Counted from the first letter of the stretch, positions 1 to 8,684 are shown. The stretch: DNA of 64,000 nucleotides from Pseudobacteriovorax sp. (GCA_013215145.1 JABSRP010000025.1:62001-126000); one strand, 5' to 3'. Made by a program: numbers and translations. The notes: a model not told the origin generated them from the letters alone.

Positions 1-252
1 AGCCCTGCAAAGACTAATACCAGTTTTGCTGCCATCGCCAAAAAACTTCCCGCGCCGATTCTAACGAGTTTTATTCAAAGAAAATCTCTTGGACGCCACA
101 AACTTACGTTTTACCCCGAAATTGAACTGACTTACACAGATGATCCTGAAAAAGATATCATAGATCAATCAGTGCTATTCAATCAGGAAGTCGAGAAAGT
201 TGTCCGGCGCAAACCGGAACAATATTTTTGGCTGCATAATCGTTGGAAATAG
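1..252 (+). CDS. C-terminal part of a lipid A lauroyl/myristoyl acyltransferase (LpxL/HtrB family), 5' truncated
   Basis: The window opens inside this gene; frame 1 is open from base 1 to a TAG at 250-252 (83 residues). Family members transfer a secondary acyl chain to lipid A at the inner face of the cytoplasmic membrane. The end of the protein, with NQEVEKVVRRKPEQYFWLHN followed by RWK, matches the usual LpxL/HtrB C-terminus, in which a P-x-Q-Y-x-W-L-H-x-R-W/F-K block closes the protein. The catalytic HX4D motif lies in the missing part. It ends 7 bases before the end of the convergent ispA-like gene. A related lysophospholipid acyltransferase cannot be excluded from this fragment alone. 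Confidence 0.72.
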   Translation, partial: SPAKTNTSFAAIAKKLPAPILTSFIQRKSLGRHKLTFYPEIELTYTDDPEKDIIDQSVLFNQEVEKVVRRKPEQYFWLHNRWK

Positions 253-259
253 ACCTTTG

Positions 260-1126
260 CTAAGACTTTCTTTCAAGCAACCGTAGAGCAAACTGTCTCA
301 GGGCATCGGTTGTCGTAAGTCCAGTCTGTTCTAGAGAAGCGAAAGCTTTTTCTGTTACAGATTTAGCATAATGTGCGGCGTCTTCGCGACTCATCATGGA
401 TAGAAAAGTTAGTTTGCCTTGGGCCTTGTCTTTGCCAACAGATTTTCCCGTTGATGTACTGTCATCGAGTAAGTCGTCTATGATTTGAAAAGCTAATCCC
501 AAGTGATTGCCGAAGCTTTGAAAGTCATGAAGATATTCTGTTTTTGCCCCTAAGAGACAACCTACCGCGCAGGAGGCGGCAATTAATTGCCCTGTTTTTA
601 GTCTATGGATCTGTTCTAGGTCATCTTGTTGATAGCCTTGTTTTCCCGTCCAAGAAAGGTCCAAGTCTTGACCTTGGACCATTCCTCCGCCCCCGGCAGC
701 GGCAGACAACACGCGCATGCCCTGCACGACTAAGTCTGCCGAGATATTGGGGGTTAACCCCATCTCATCGAAGGCATCTGTTAGAAGAGCATCTCCAGCA
801 AGTAAGGCAGTGGCTTCATCAAATTGCTTGTGGACCGTAGGACGTCCCCGCCTTGTATCATCATCGTCCATGCAGGGCAGATCATCGTGAATCAAGCTAT
901 AAGTATGAATCATCTCCACCGCCAGGGCTCCATGGAGGGCATCGTCTGCCGAGGCACCAACACTTTCGGCTGAAAGTAGTGTCAGCACTGGTCTGACATA
1001 TTTACCTTTTCCTGACATGGCATAAGTACATGCTTGATGTAGGCGGCTACTCTCGCTATACCGCTGACTGATCCGTTTGGCCTTAAATGAAGCAAATTTT
1101 GTGAGTATAGATGAAAAATCGTCCAA
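260..1126 (-). CDS. ispA: Polyprenyl synthetase, farnesyl/geranyl diphosphate synthase type
   Basis: Condenses isopentenyl diphosphate with allylic diphosphates in the cytosol to make short-chain prenyl diphosphates (C10-C20) for quinone and undecaprenyl synthesis. The first Asp-rich motif HDDLPCMDDDD (about residues 80-90) has the four-residue spacer of bacterial type II FPP synthases, and the second motif IIDDLLD is present near residue 219. The length of 288 aa is close to the usual ~295-300. The start is a TTG at 1124-1126 with AGAGG about 8 bases upstream. The receiver/ATPase regulator lies 74 bases upstream on the same strand, so they may be co-transcribed. Product chain length cannot be decided by eye. 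Confidence 0.9.
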   Translation of the reverse strand: MDDFSSILTKFASFKAKRISQRYSESSRLHQACTYAMSGKGKYVRPVLTLLSAESVGASADDALHGALAVEMIHTYSLIHDDLPCMDDDDTRRGRPTVHKQFDEATALLAGDALLTDAFDEMGLTPNISADLVVQGMRVLSAAAGGGGMVQGQDLDLSWTGKQGYQQDDLEQIHRLKTGQLIAASCAVGCLLGAKTEYLHDFQSFGNHLGLAFQIIDDLLDDSTSTGKSVGKDKAQGKLTFLSMMSREDAAHYAKSVTEKAFASLEQTGLTTTDALRQFALRLLERKS

Positions 1127-1200
1127 AAGCTTTACCTCTCGATAAATTTGGGCCTAGGTTGCCATTGGACCAGCTTTCCGTCAATGTTGTATAGAAAAAA

Positions 1201-2205
1201 TTATCCGAATTTCCGCGTCCGGAGATCGAACTTTTGAAACTCGATAGCCTGATTGTCGGTGGTGAAGAAATGGAAATTTGTCTTTTGTTTATTCGATTCT
1301 TTAATGCTGCCATCAATCTCAACAATACCGATGAATTCCGTTTGATGACCGGGCAGAACGTTAATGATAAGGCTATTGACGTGCTTGAAGCAGAAATATA
1401 GACCAAGCCCTGCTCCTGCCGTTTCCTTGTCTTGTCCCAAGTTTGTCTTTTGCCGCTCTTCGAAGCACTTAGCTAAATACTGAATCACCTTATCTTTGGT
1501 GATAGAACCGAAGGGGTCTGTGACTCCGACTACGACGCGTTTGCCATCAATTCCAAAAGAAAGTCGTATGGCTTGATCAGGAGGAAGGACCACCTGATTC
1601 TTTCTGTCTAGCAGGTTAAAAAGGTGTTGACCCGAACCCTGGTCCGTTGGGGCATCGTAAATGGCGTTCATAAGAAACTCTTCGCCGATAACTTGGATCG
1701 CTTCAGTCACAGAGCGTCTCATTCTCATGTTTGTGGCATAATCCTGCAAGCAATCAAGGTATTCATGCCTACGGCTCGAATCTCGAACGTAATACTCAGT
1801 GGTGAAAGCGCCCCAGCTCAAGTATTTTTTGATTCCAAAAATATCATTGCGAAGAATTTTCACGACTGTGCATAAAAGATCACGGTTTGAGAATCGGTCG
1901 TGCCTGTCTTTTGCGATAAAGTTGGTAAAGCCGCTCATAGTAGAAAGATAGGGGTGTATCGTTTCAAGTCCTGCTTTCGACATGATGATAGATTGCACAC
2001 CTTCTGGCATCAAACCGGCCTCACTGAGATACTTGTGCCCTTCTAAGTCCAGGATAAGAAGAGTAGGGTCGATCTTGGTTATGGCCTGCTCTAAGTTTGG
2101 GATGGAGCTCGGTGCTTCAATTCTCAAACCAGTGGCAGCAAGGATACGTAGCGCGTCCCTTTGGTTCTTGCGATTTGGATCGTAAAATATGATCGTGCGT
2201 TTCAA
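1201..2205 (-). CDS. Receiver-like domain fused to an anti-sigma/SpoIIAB-type ATPase domain (cytosolic regulator)
   Basis: Residues 1-120 look like a response-regulator receiver: IIFYDPN near the start, TLLILDLEG with Asp53 as likely phospho-acceptor, IIMSKAG and a later FIAKD lysine. Residues ~150-280 look like an HATPase_c_2 domain: a GEEFLMNAIYDAP N-box-like segment, VTDPFGSIT, and GAGLGLYFCF as G-box. No membrane segment is seen. Receiver-HATPase proteins of this kind occur in deltaproteobacterial-type genomes and may act as phosphorylation-gated serine kinases or anti-sigma factors; that role is inference. The start is TTG at 2205 with GAAGG 8-9 bases upstream. It is divergent from the PilZ gene across a 197-bp gap. 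Confidence 0.7.
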   Translation of the reverse strand: MKRTIIFYDPNRKNQRDALRILAATGLRIEAPSSIPNLEQAITKIDPTLLILDLEGHKYLSEAGLMPEGVQSIIMSKAGLETIHPYLSTMSGFTNFIAKDRHDRFSNRDLLCTVVKILRNDIFGIKKYLSWGAFTTEYYVRDSSRRHEYLDCLQDYATNMRMRRSVTEAIQVIGEEFLMNAIYDAPTDQGSGQHLFNLLDRKNQVVLPPDQAIRLSFGIDGKRVVVGVTDPFGSITKDKVIQYLAKCFEERQKTNLGQDKETAGAGLGLYFCFKHVNSLIINVLPGHQTEFIGIVEIDGSIKESNKQKTNFHFFTTDNQAIEFQKFDLRTRKFG

Positions 2206-2402
2206 CGGCTAACCTTCGGTTCATTCATCCCAATGAAGCTTCGGCATCTCTCTGAAAATATTTAGTTATTGATTTGCTCCTACGAATCGCTATTTGGGGG
2301 TTTTTACCAGACTGAGGCAGACTTAATTCCCATCGAAAACTACCGATACCATCTTGTCGAGTTAAACATGAAATATGACTTGGGATTTTTGAGCCACAAA
2401 TA

Positions 2403-3164
2403 ATGGTTAAGCTCCTAAAATATTTAGAAAATCTTAAAGACCACATGCAGAAAAGGCATCAATACGAACGCCTCGCGGATCTGTATTCTGACTCGAAAAA
2501 ACACCGTCGACGGTACCATCGCCACTCATTGCGCAACTTAAATGGGTGTATTTTCAAAGTCAATGATGTTGGTTTTGAATTGGTTGATATCTCCTACGAA
2601 GGCCTGCGCATCGCATTTCCTGACCAGGCAAAAGCTTCGCTGCCTAAAATTGGCAAAGTGTTTAGTGGAACGATTTCGATTTTAGGAATGAGCTGTCGCA
2701 GTAGAATGGTGATTGTGCATTACGGTGAGAATTATTGTGGAATCAAATTCGACAATGAAGATACCTCTCTCGTTGGTTATCTAGAATCCACTCTCTATTA
2801 TTTGGATGCTGGTTTGGTTATGAAGCGTATTCCTCGCAACGCCGTAAACCACTTCTATCAGAGTCCCTCATGGAATTCTTATGGAAGCTTCAATAATTGT
2901 GTCGAAGTCCACATACGTTTTGGAGAGGAGGAGCAGCTCGATGAAGTTAATATCTCCTATCTTAAAGGGCTTAGAAAAGAGTTCGTAGTCTTCACATCAA
3001 AGGCAACTACGGTATCGACCTTTCCTGAGACTAACCTAGACATTGTCGCGAAGAAAAAAATCTTACGCCGTACCCTACTTATCATTACGGGCTTTCGCCA
3101 GATTGGTGGAACCTCACATTTTGATGGCTTGATAGAGTCGGCGATCATTCTTCTTAAAAAGTAA
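2403..3164 (+). CDS. PilZ-domain protein (probable c-di-GMP effector)
   Basis: PilZ domains bind c-di-GMP. Both signature motifs are visible: a basic RRRYHRHSLRN (RxxxR, about residues 36-46) and DISYEGLRIAF (D/NxSxxG, about residues 61-71), followed by a beta-rich stretch ending in HYGENYCGIKFDN. The last ~120 residues are not a recognised domain. No signal peptide or TM segment is seen. The ATG at 2403 has only a weak upstream GAG, and a second ATG at 2445 leaves the PilZ domain intact, so the start is uncertain. Its convergent neighbour cobC ends 35 bases downstream. Confidence 0.8.
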   Translation: MVKLLKYLENLKDHMQKRHQYERLADLYSDSKKHRRRYHRHSLRNLNGCIFKVNDVGFELVDISYEGLRIAFPDQAKASLPKIGKVFSGTISILGMSCRSRMVIVHYGENYCGIKFDNEDTSLVGYLESTLYYLDAGLVMKRIPRNAVNHFYQSPSWNSYGSFNNCVEVHIRFGEEEQLDEVNISYLKGLRKEFVVFTSKATTVSTFPETNLDIVAKKKILRRTLLIITGFRQIGGTSHFDGLIESAIILLKK

Positions 3165-3198
3165 TCTAGCAGCATCTCAATAAACAAACTGGCATCCC

Positions 3199-3744
3199 TT
3201 AATCTAGCCCGTTCAACCCGTTGGTCTTAGGATCAAATAGGAAATCAACAGGCCTGGCAAAATCAAAATTTACCAATGCAGATGCGACAACGGGATTCTC
3301 CAGAAATCGAAGGGCTTTTAGGACTCCACTATGCGTGATTAGAAAAACTGACTGTTCATGATGCTTTTCGAGGCAGAAATCTCTTACACGAGTGATTACT
3401 TGGGCAAATGACTCACCTTTGGGTGGGGTGAAGTTGATGATATCTTCCGTCCAAGAATCAATTTCGGCTTTGGGGATCTCTGACCACCTAACCTGCTCCC
3501 AAGTACCAAAGTTCATTTCTTGAATGCGCTCGTCTACCACGATCATGTGTTCCGGGTAGGCTAATTTAGCGACAGAAAAACACCTTAATGAAGGACTACA
3601 ATAGATCGTCCGCGGAGGCGGTTGCTCAAGATAAAAACCTACAGAAGATTCTGCCGGTTCGAGAAGAGACATATCACTTCTACCGTAACACAGCCGCTTG
3701 GGGTTACGAACCTCTGGATGTCTGTATGCTCGAATCCTAAGCAA
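3199..3744 (-). CDS. cobC: Histidine phosphatase family protein, probable alpha-ribazole phosphatase
   Basis: Removes the phosphate from alpha-ribazole-5'-phosphate (or from adenosylcobalamin-5'-phosphate) in nucleotide-loop assembly. The N-terminus carries RAYRHPEV, an RHG-type catalytic motif with Pro in place of Gly, then CYGRSDMSL. The acid/His half includes FLITHSGVLKALRF with the second catalytic His, and NFGTWEQVRWSEIP matches the usual FG-W-G-EI segment. The gene is the last of the cobalamin operon, overlapping cobS by 8 bases; TTG at 3742-3744 is the likely start with GGAG 7 bases upstream. Placement in the operon supports cobC over a generic phosphoglycerate-mutase-like enzyme. Confidence 0.82.
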   Translation of the reverse strand: MLRIRAYRHPEVRNPKRLCYGRSDMSLLEPAESSVGFYLEQPPPRTIYCSPSLRCFSVAKLAYPEHMIVVDERIQEMNFGTWEQVRWSEIPKAEIDSWTEDIINFTPPKGESFAQVITRVRDFCLEKHHEQSVFLITHSGVLKALRFLENPVVASALVNFDFARPVDFLFDPKTNGLNGLD

Positions 3745-4501
3745 TATAAAACTCCACTAAAACAATCAAAGATAGTATTTCCAGCGATTGCTGCACAAAG
3801 CCAAAACAGTCTCCATTGAAACAACCTAAACGCCTTCTAACCCACAATTTCATGATTATACTAATGGCGAGCATAGCACCTGAGGTGATGAAAAATACGT
3901 CGAAAGGAAGTTGCAGGAAGAAACTTATTGCTGGAAGACTTAGTGTCGTGCATAAAAATACCGGGGATTTAAACGAAAACTGTCCCACCTTGTCCGTCTG
4001 AAATCGGCTATTTGAGGATAAATGATTCCCCGAAATGTGGATGGAACAAATGTACCGGCTCATAATAAAGGTTTGAAACAAAATGAGTGCCAGAGGCAGC
4101 TCGGTCTCTATGATTTTTTGGTAGTATATAAATTTTATGCCGAGATTAGCTATTAATGCAAGAACTCCGAAGGTTCCTAACCGAGAATCTTTCATTGCTG
4201 CTAGAGCTTTCTCTTTGTTGCTCGCGCCAAGTCCGTCAAAGAAGTCGGCAAAGCCATCTTCGTGCAAAGCACCGCTGATGATAATTGGAATGATCACAAG
4301 GACGCAGCTGATAAGCAGAGGAGAAACAAACTCATCGAGGGCTAAAAAAGCTAGCATAACAGCTATATACGACAGAAGGCCTATAATTGGCCAAAAACTT
4401 ATTAAGCCGCGCAAATCCTCTTCACGGAAATCGCTGATGTTTATTGGAATCCGCGTAAAACTAACAATGGCAAGTTTGATTTGACGCCAGCACTTTTTCA
4501 T
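3737..4501 (-). CDS. cobS: Adenosylcobinamide-GDP ribazoletransferase (cobalamin synthase)
   Basis: An integral membrane enzyme that joins adenosylcobinamide-GDP and alpha-ribazole (phosphate) to give adenosylcobalamin (phosphate). The diagnostic ALHEDGFADFFDGLG motif sits near residues 78-92, followed by a conserved LGTFGVLAL-type segment; five to six hydrophobic segments cover the rest. The 254-aa length is typical. ATG at 4501 starts 2 bases after the cobT stop, and its 3' end overlaps cobC, so translation is probably coupled. Confidence 0.93.
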   Translation of the reverse strand: MKKCWRQIKLAIVSFTRIPINISDFREEDLRGLISFWPIIGLLSYIAVMLAFLALDEFVSPLLISCVLVIIPIIISGALHEDGFADFFDGLGASNKEKALAAMKDSRLGTFGVLALIANLGIKFIYYQKIIETELPLALILFQTFIMSRYICSIHISGNHLSSNSRFQTDKVGQFSFKSPVFLCTTLSLPAISFFLQLPFDVFFITSGAMLAISIIMKLWVRRRLGCFNGDCFGFVQQSLEILSLIVLVEFYIA

Positions 4502-4503
4502 CG

Positions 4504-5538
4504 TCAGGCATCCGTCGTACTAACATTTGCGTCGGCGAAGGACGCCATCTCATTATAGAAAGCGGCACTCGATTGTATGATTGGCCAGGCAACGGCGACG
4601 CCACTACCTTCACCGAGTCTCATACCAAGGTCAATTAACGGCTTTTTACCTAGATGCTCCATAATAACTTGATGACCTGGAGACGCCGATTTATGGGTGA
4701 AGATCATGTAATCTAGAGAATGAGGCGCAAGCTTCGCGGCGCACAATGCCACCGAACTCATGATAAAGCCATCTATCATCACGGGAATTCCGACAGAACA
4801 GGCTTCTAATATAGCTCCTAAAGCGGTAACCTGTTCGAACCCACCTAGGGCGCAAATGATATCCTCATGATTGTCGAGACTCTCATGGAACGTCAATACC
4901 TTTTTGAGTACCTCTAATTTGCTGTTCATTTGCTCATCGTCGCACCCAGTACCTCGACCAGCAGTCAGGGTAATGTCACAGTCTATCAGTTTTGCTGCTA
5001 GTAGTGCTGCAATCGAGGAGTTTCCAATGCCCATTTCACCAAAACCAAGTATCGTAGTCCCATTGTCAATGGCCTTTCTTGCAATGGCCTTGCCGTTTTC
5101 GAGACCCTTCTGGTATTGATCTTTAGTCATAGCACTACCCCGAAGAGAACTCTGCGTCCCCGAGCCGAGTCTAAGGTTGACCACTTCTGGTGAAGTTGTC
5201 GGCGATACTAGCCCGCAATCAACGATGTCTAATGCAATCTGATGCTGTCTCGAAAAAACATTGATGGCAGCTCCTCCATTGACAAAATTTTGGATCATCT
5301 GCTGGGTGACGACCTGAGGGTAAGGACTAATCCCCTCTTCTGTAAGGCCATGATCGCCAGCAAAAAGCAAAATCTTTGGCTGACGTAAATCGATGTGCTC
5401 GCTTCCTAAAATTTGAGCGAGTTGGATAGCCAGCTCTTCGAGTCGGCCTAAAGAGCCCAATGGTTTCGTTTTATGATCAATTTTGTTCGTAATTTCATCC
5501 ATTTTGAGTTTATCTATTGGCTTAATATTCGGTATCAT
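4504..5538 (-). CDS. cobT: Nicotinate-nucleotide:dimethylbenzimidazole phosphoribosyltransferase
   Basis: Activates the lower-ligand base to alpha-ribazole phosphate using nicotinate mononucleotide. Family signatures include KPLGSLGRLEELA near the start, FAGDHGLTEEGISPYPQ, LGFGEMGIGNSSIAA and the C-terminal LGMRLGEGSGVA carrying the catalytic Glu. The length of 344 aa is standard. The start overlaps the end of the upstream decarboxylase gene by 17 bases, with GGAG 8 bases before the ATG. The cluster holds no obvious base-synthesis gene (bluB), so the lower ligand may come from elsewhere. Confidence 0.95.
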   Translation of the reverse strand: MIPNIKPIDKLKMDEITNKIDHKTKPLGSLGRLEELAIQLAQILGSEHIDLRQPKILLFAGDHGLTEEGISPYPQVVTQQMIQNFVNGGAAINVFSRQHQIALDIVDCGLVSPTTSPEVVNLRLGSGTQSSLRGSAMTKDQYQKGLENGKAIARKAIDNGTTILGFGEMGIGNSSIAALLAAKLIDCDITLTAGRGTGCDDEQMNSKLEVLKKVLTFHESLDNHEDIICALGGFEQVTALGAILEACSVGIPVMIDGFIMSSVALCAAKLAPHSLDYMIFTHKSASPGHQVIMEHLGKKPLIDLGMRLGEGSGVAVAWPIIQSSAAFYNEMASFADANVSTTDA

Positions 5539-6565
5539 GGTGGTTCTCCAGTAAGGTTCCCAGGAAATGAATCAATTTTGATGAGTCTGATAGTGGTCTC
5601 GGGAAAACTCTAATCCAGTCTTGGAGGCCATAGGAAGCACACGACCTTACAAGTATTCCTTTCTGTAGCAATAACGTCACGACCTCGTCTGCGGGAATTA
5701 CGGTCCGAATTAAAAAATAGGGAGCATCTGAGGTAAAGTAGGTAGCACCCATTCGGTCCAATTGCCTACGTAGATAATTCTTGTCGCGACTGATCTGCTG
5801 GATAGACTCCTTTACAAAGTCCTCATCTGATAAAGCAGTGTGTCCCGCTTGAGCGGCGAAACAATTGACATTCCACGTGTTCACTTGACTATTTAGTCGC
5901 TGTATTAAGTCTTGGCTAGAAATAGCGAAGCCTATACGGATTCCAGGTATGGCATGCTCTTTGGTGAGAGAATAAACACGGATTACATTTTTGGGAAATT
6001 GATAGTATTGATCGTTAGAGTGCCTCGAAAACTGTATGAAAGCATAATCTATCACAAAGATTGTCTTTGGGTTTTCTAAGGCGAGTTCCTTAAGGGTAAG
6101 AGCGTCCATGTACATACCCGTCGGGCTATTAGGGACACAGAAATAGGCTAGATCGTAGTGCTTGGACCTGAGCCTTTCTCCCAAACTGTGAAAGTCAACG
6201 GTAAATTGGTCCTCAGGGCGGCAAGGAAGCTCGTCTACGTTTCCGTTAAGTGCTTTTACCGCATTGGGGAACTCGCTGAAGCTTGGTGTTAACATAAAAG
6301 CCTGACTCTTGCCTGACATGCGCACTATGGTCCAAAAAATTTCTGCAGCCCCATTACCAACATGAATCTCTGCTAGCTGGCAGGCGTATTTTTCGGCGAT
6401 GATCTTCTTTAGATTGCGATAATTCGGATCGGGATACTCATGATAGCTACAGTTTGCTATTGCCTGCTTCATGTTGACACTTGGGCCGTAAGGATTGATG
6501 TTGACACTAAAGTCGATAACGGTACCTTCTAATTGATACTGTGCTGAACCTCCGTGCTCTTGCAT
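5522..6565 (-). CDS. cobD: PLP-dependent threonine-phosphate decarboxylase-like aminotransferase
   Basis: Likely makes (R)-1-amino-2-propanol phosphate, the aminopropanol linker joined by CbiB. Fold-type I features: HGGSAQ and DFSVNINPYGP at the start (as in CobD), VGNGAAEIFW for phosphate binding, PNSPTGMY, and the PLP lysine in YSLTKEHAIPG (Lys202 from this start). The reading frame is open further upstream to 6646, but that part lies inside cbiB and is unlike the family, so I chose the ATG at 6563-6565, 2 bases after the cbiB stop with AAGGAG 13 bases upstream. This gives 347 aa. A histidinol-phosphate aminotransferase role is the alternative; the operon argues against it. Confidence 0.88.
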   Translation of the reverse strand: MQEHGGSAQYQLEGTVIDFSVNINPYGPSVNMKQAIANCSYHEYPDPNYRNLKKIIAEKYACQLAEIHVGNGAAEIFWTIVRMSGKSQAFMLTPSFSEFPNAVKALNGNVDELPCRPEDQFTVDFHSLGERLRSKHYDLAYFCVPNSPTGMYMDALTLKELALENPKTIFVIDYAFIQFSRHSNDQYYQFPKNVIRVYSLTKEHAIPGIRIGFAISSQDLIQRLNSQVNTWNVNCFAAQAGHTALSDEDFVKESIQQISRDKNYLRRQLDRMGATYFTSDAPYFLIRTVIPADEVVTLLLQKGILVRSCASYGLQDWIRVFPRPLSDSSKLIHFLGTLLENHHDTEY

Positions 6566-6567
6566 GA

Positions 6568-7488
6568 TCAAAATATCGCTCCTTGGACAAACATAAGAAC
6601 TAAACAAACAAATAGATAGCCAGTGATATTGGCGATCTTCCAGCATTCCCTCATGCTTTGATGATCTATAGTCCGCATGGAGTCTCCCAGTTGGTAGACT
6701 CCGACTTTTTTCAAGGAAACTCCTAATAGTCCCGCCATTGAGGACATGGGCCAGCCGCCATTGGGGCTTGGGGTTTTGCCATAGTCCCGGATTAGAGTTC
6801 TAAATCCCCGCAGTGGTCGGCTTTTTGGTGCGAAAACTCCAGTGAAAAGCATAAGCAGAGCAGTTAGTCTAGCGGACATATAATTCGCGAGGTCGTCTAT
6901 AATAGCCGCTCCCTGCCCAAGCCATCGTCGATGATCTTTATAACCAAACATAGCGTCCGCGGTGTTGATATACCGGTAAGCAAGAGCACCTGGAATCCCG
7001 AAAAAAAAGTAGTACAAGATAGGCGCGATAAAGCTATCGGACAGGTTTTCGGCTACTGATGAGATAGACGCTGATCTAATCTCATTAGCGGAAAGCTTTG
7101 AGCTGTCTCGAGAGCAGAGCTCACGAAGTATGTCGCCGCCAAGCTCGTTACCTTGGACACGCTTTGCGACTTTGTTGTGTGCTGCGCCTAAAGCCTTTAA
7201 AGCAAATGTGGATCTAAGAAAAAACACGTCGTACAAAAATTGTAGCGAAAGATGAGGGAGTAACGATCTTACAGAAAGAAATAATAGGATTAAAATGATG
7301 GGCCCAAGGACCGCAAATACCCAACCGAAGAATATCTGTGTATTTTTTTGTCTGTGATCTAGGGTTTGGTAAAGTTTTCCCATCAGCGTTCCCATCCAAA
7401 CGACTGGATGGATGCGGTTTGGGTATTCGCCAAAGAGTTGCTCTAAAGCGAAACTACAAAAAAGAACTAAGGCAGCGTAAGTTATCAT
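6568..7488 (-). CDS. cbiB: Adenosylcobinamide-phosphate synthase
   Basis: Membrane enzyme attaching aminopropanol (phosphate) to adenosylcobyric acid. The sequence has the typical FGEYPNRIHPVVWMG start, the SISSVAENLSDSFIAP core, YRYINTADAMFGYK, and PSPNGGWPMSSMAGLLGV near the C-terminus, plus four to five hydrophobic segments. The length of 306 aa fits. The ATG at 7488 overlaps the cobU stop (ATGA), indicating coupled translation. Some species name this gene cobD; I use cbiB to avoid confusion with the downstream decarboxylase. Confidence 0.95.
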   Translation of the reverse strand: MITYAALVLFCSFALEQLFGEYPNRIHPVVWMGTLMGKLYQTLDHRQKNTQIFFGWVFAVLGPIILILLFLSVRSLLPHLSLQFLYDVFFLRSTFALKALGAAHNKVAKRVQGNELGGDILRELCSRDSSKLSANEIRSASISSVAENLSDSFIAPILYYFFFGIPGALAYRYINTADAMFGYKDHRRWLGQGAAIIDDLANYMSARLTALLMLFTGVFAPKSRPLRGFRTLIRDYGKTPSPNGGWPMSSMAGLLGVSLKKVGVYQLGDSMRTIDHQSMRECWKIANITGYLFVCLVLMFVQGAIF

Positions 7489-8012
7489 AGACTGCTAATC
7501 TTATTTAGCGACACCGGTTTACCCAAAAGCATAAATATGGTGTCATCTGCCACGACGCTTAAATCCTGGTGACAAAACCCAGCAAGGTCTCGAAATCTCC
7601 TAGCTAGTTTGTTATCTGGAACGATACCGAGGCCAACCTCGTTACTTACAACAATTGTATTGGCATGCGTTGCGTCGATGGCCTCTATAAGGTCATTGGT
7701 AGCATCACGAATGTCCTGATCCGAATAGTCAGCTAAAAGCAAATTACTTAGCCACAGAGTTAGGCAATCGACAATGATGGCATCGCATCCGTTAGCATCG
7801 CGAATGGCTTTGGGTAGTTCAATAGGTTCTTCTATTGTGGTAAATCGGCCGAGTCTTTCGTTTTGGTGCCTTTCGACGCGTTCGGCCATCTCTTCATCAA
7901 AAACCTGTGCGGTGGCGATATACGCAGGTCGGCTGGCACCTTCGGCTAGCGATAGAGCATGGGCAGATTTGCCAGAGCGGCAACCTCCTATCACAAGTTT
8001 AAACCATCCCAC
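7485..8012 (-). CDS. cobU: Bifunctional adenosylcobinamide kinase / adenosylcobinamide-phosphate guanylyltransferase
   Basis: Phosphorylates adenosylcobinamide and transfers GMP to give adenosylcobinamide-GDP. The P-loop GGCRSGKSAHALSLAE is at residues ~9-24, followed by YIATAQVFDEEMAERVERHQ (kinase/guanylylation His region), VDCLTLWLSNLL and VSNEVGLGIVP. Length 175 aa is typical. The start is GTG at 8010-8012 preceded by AGGGGG; it overlaps the cbiZ 3' end by 14 bases. Together with cobT, cobS and cobC it completes the nucleotide-loop pathway. Confidence 0.94.
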   Translation of the reverse strand: MGWFKLVIGGCRSGKSAHALSLAEGASRPAYIATAQVFDEEMAERVERHQNERLGRFTTIEEPIELPKAIRDANGCDAIIVDCLTLWLSNLLLADYSDQDIRDATNDLIEAIDATHANTIVVSNEVGLGIVPDNKLARRFRDLAGFCHQDLSVVADDTIFMLLGKPVSLNKISSL

Positions 8013-8577
8013 GTGACCCCCTGGAGGTTAGATATTTACTTTGCCAACGATTTATGCCTTTAGAAACAGTATCATAGACCAGACGGCCCACGTGATGTCC
8101 AAAGTCCGTGTGTTTTCCCGCATAATGGATGGGATTGCTTAATCCTGCAACCACTAGATTGCAATCAGTTCCAGTTCCCGTGGAAGGTTTGCCTGAAACA
8201 GTACTGGGAATTTTTGCATCAACCATGGCGCACGTCTTTGCCTCAGTCACCAGGGACAGAGTTTCCAGTGATGCATTCACCGTAAGTGAAACATCTGTGA
8301 TCAGGCAGATATTGATGGTTCTGCAAGCCGTTTGATGACTAAGATCTCCCACCCGGAGCGCATTGCCTAGTCCTACGGTGCATATACAGCTGATGTTACG
8401 ATCTCCTAACAACGCTTGAGAGATTTGATAATCGGCGAGGTTTGCACTGGTTAGGAATACAGAAGCCCTTTCAAGACTGCTTATCTCGTTGCGGCTTCTT
8501 ATGTAGGCAACGGGATCGATATCTTTTAATTCTTTTCCCTCTACTTCGAGCCATAGAACACGTTCAATGGTTTGCAC
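7999..8577 (-). CDS. cbiZ: Adenosylcobinamide amidohydrolase CbiZ, apparently N-terminally interrupted by an amber codon
   Basis: CbiZ cleaves the amide linking aminopropanol to the corrin ring, letting cells remodel imported pseudocobalamin or cobinamide to cobyric acid. The core CICTVGLGNALRVGD and the downstream KPSTGTGTDCNLVV match the family. From the GTG at 8577 the protein has 192 aa and lacks the ~30-residue N-terminal strand region. The same frame continues upstream to an ATG at 8671-8673 that has AGGA 9 bases before it and sits 11 bases after the cobO stop; that stretch (with RAFEISLDGP) looks family-like but contains one TAG at 8596-8598. So the gene is either disrupted, mis-sequenced, read through, or restarted at the GTG. 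Confidence 0.8.
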   Translation of the reverse strand: MQTIERVLWLEVEGKELKDIDPVAYIRSRNEISSLERASVFLTSANLADYQISQALLGDRNISCICTVGLGNALRVGDLSHQTACRTINICLITDVSLTVNASLETLSLVTEAKTCAMVDAKIPSTVSGKPSTGTGTDCNLVVAGLSNPIHYAGKHTDFGHHVGRLVYDTVSKGINRWQSKYLTSRGSRGMV

Positions 8578-8684
8578 GCCCCCACCGCCACTGGTCTAGC
8601 CACTAGACTGGGATGGTCCATCAAGAGAGATCTCAAACGCTCTATCCGATAGGAAATGTGGCTGCCAGTTCATTCTAAGCTGTC

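Noticed and set aside
4137..4484. 115-codon frame antisense to cobS
   Set aside because: It overlaps conserved cobS motifs and has no SD or recognisable product.
8586..8592. GCCACTG on the plus strand, like the B12-box core of cobalamin riboswitches
   Set aside because: It lies within the coding region of cbiZ (the Gly run) and on the strand opposite to the operon; the other conserved riboswitch segments are absent.
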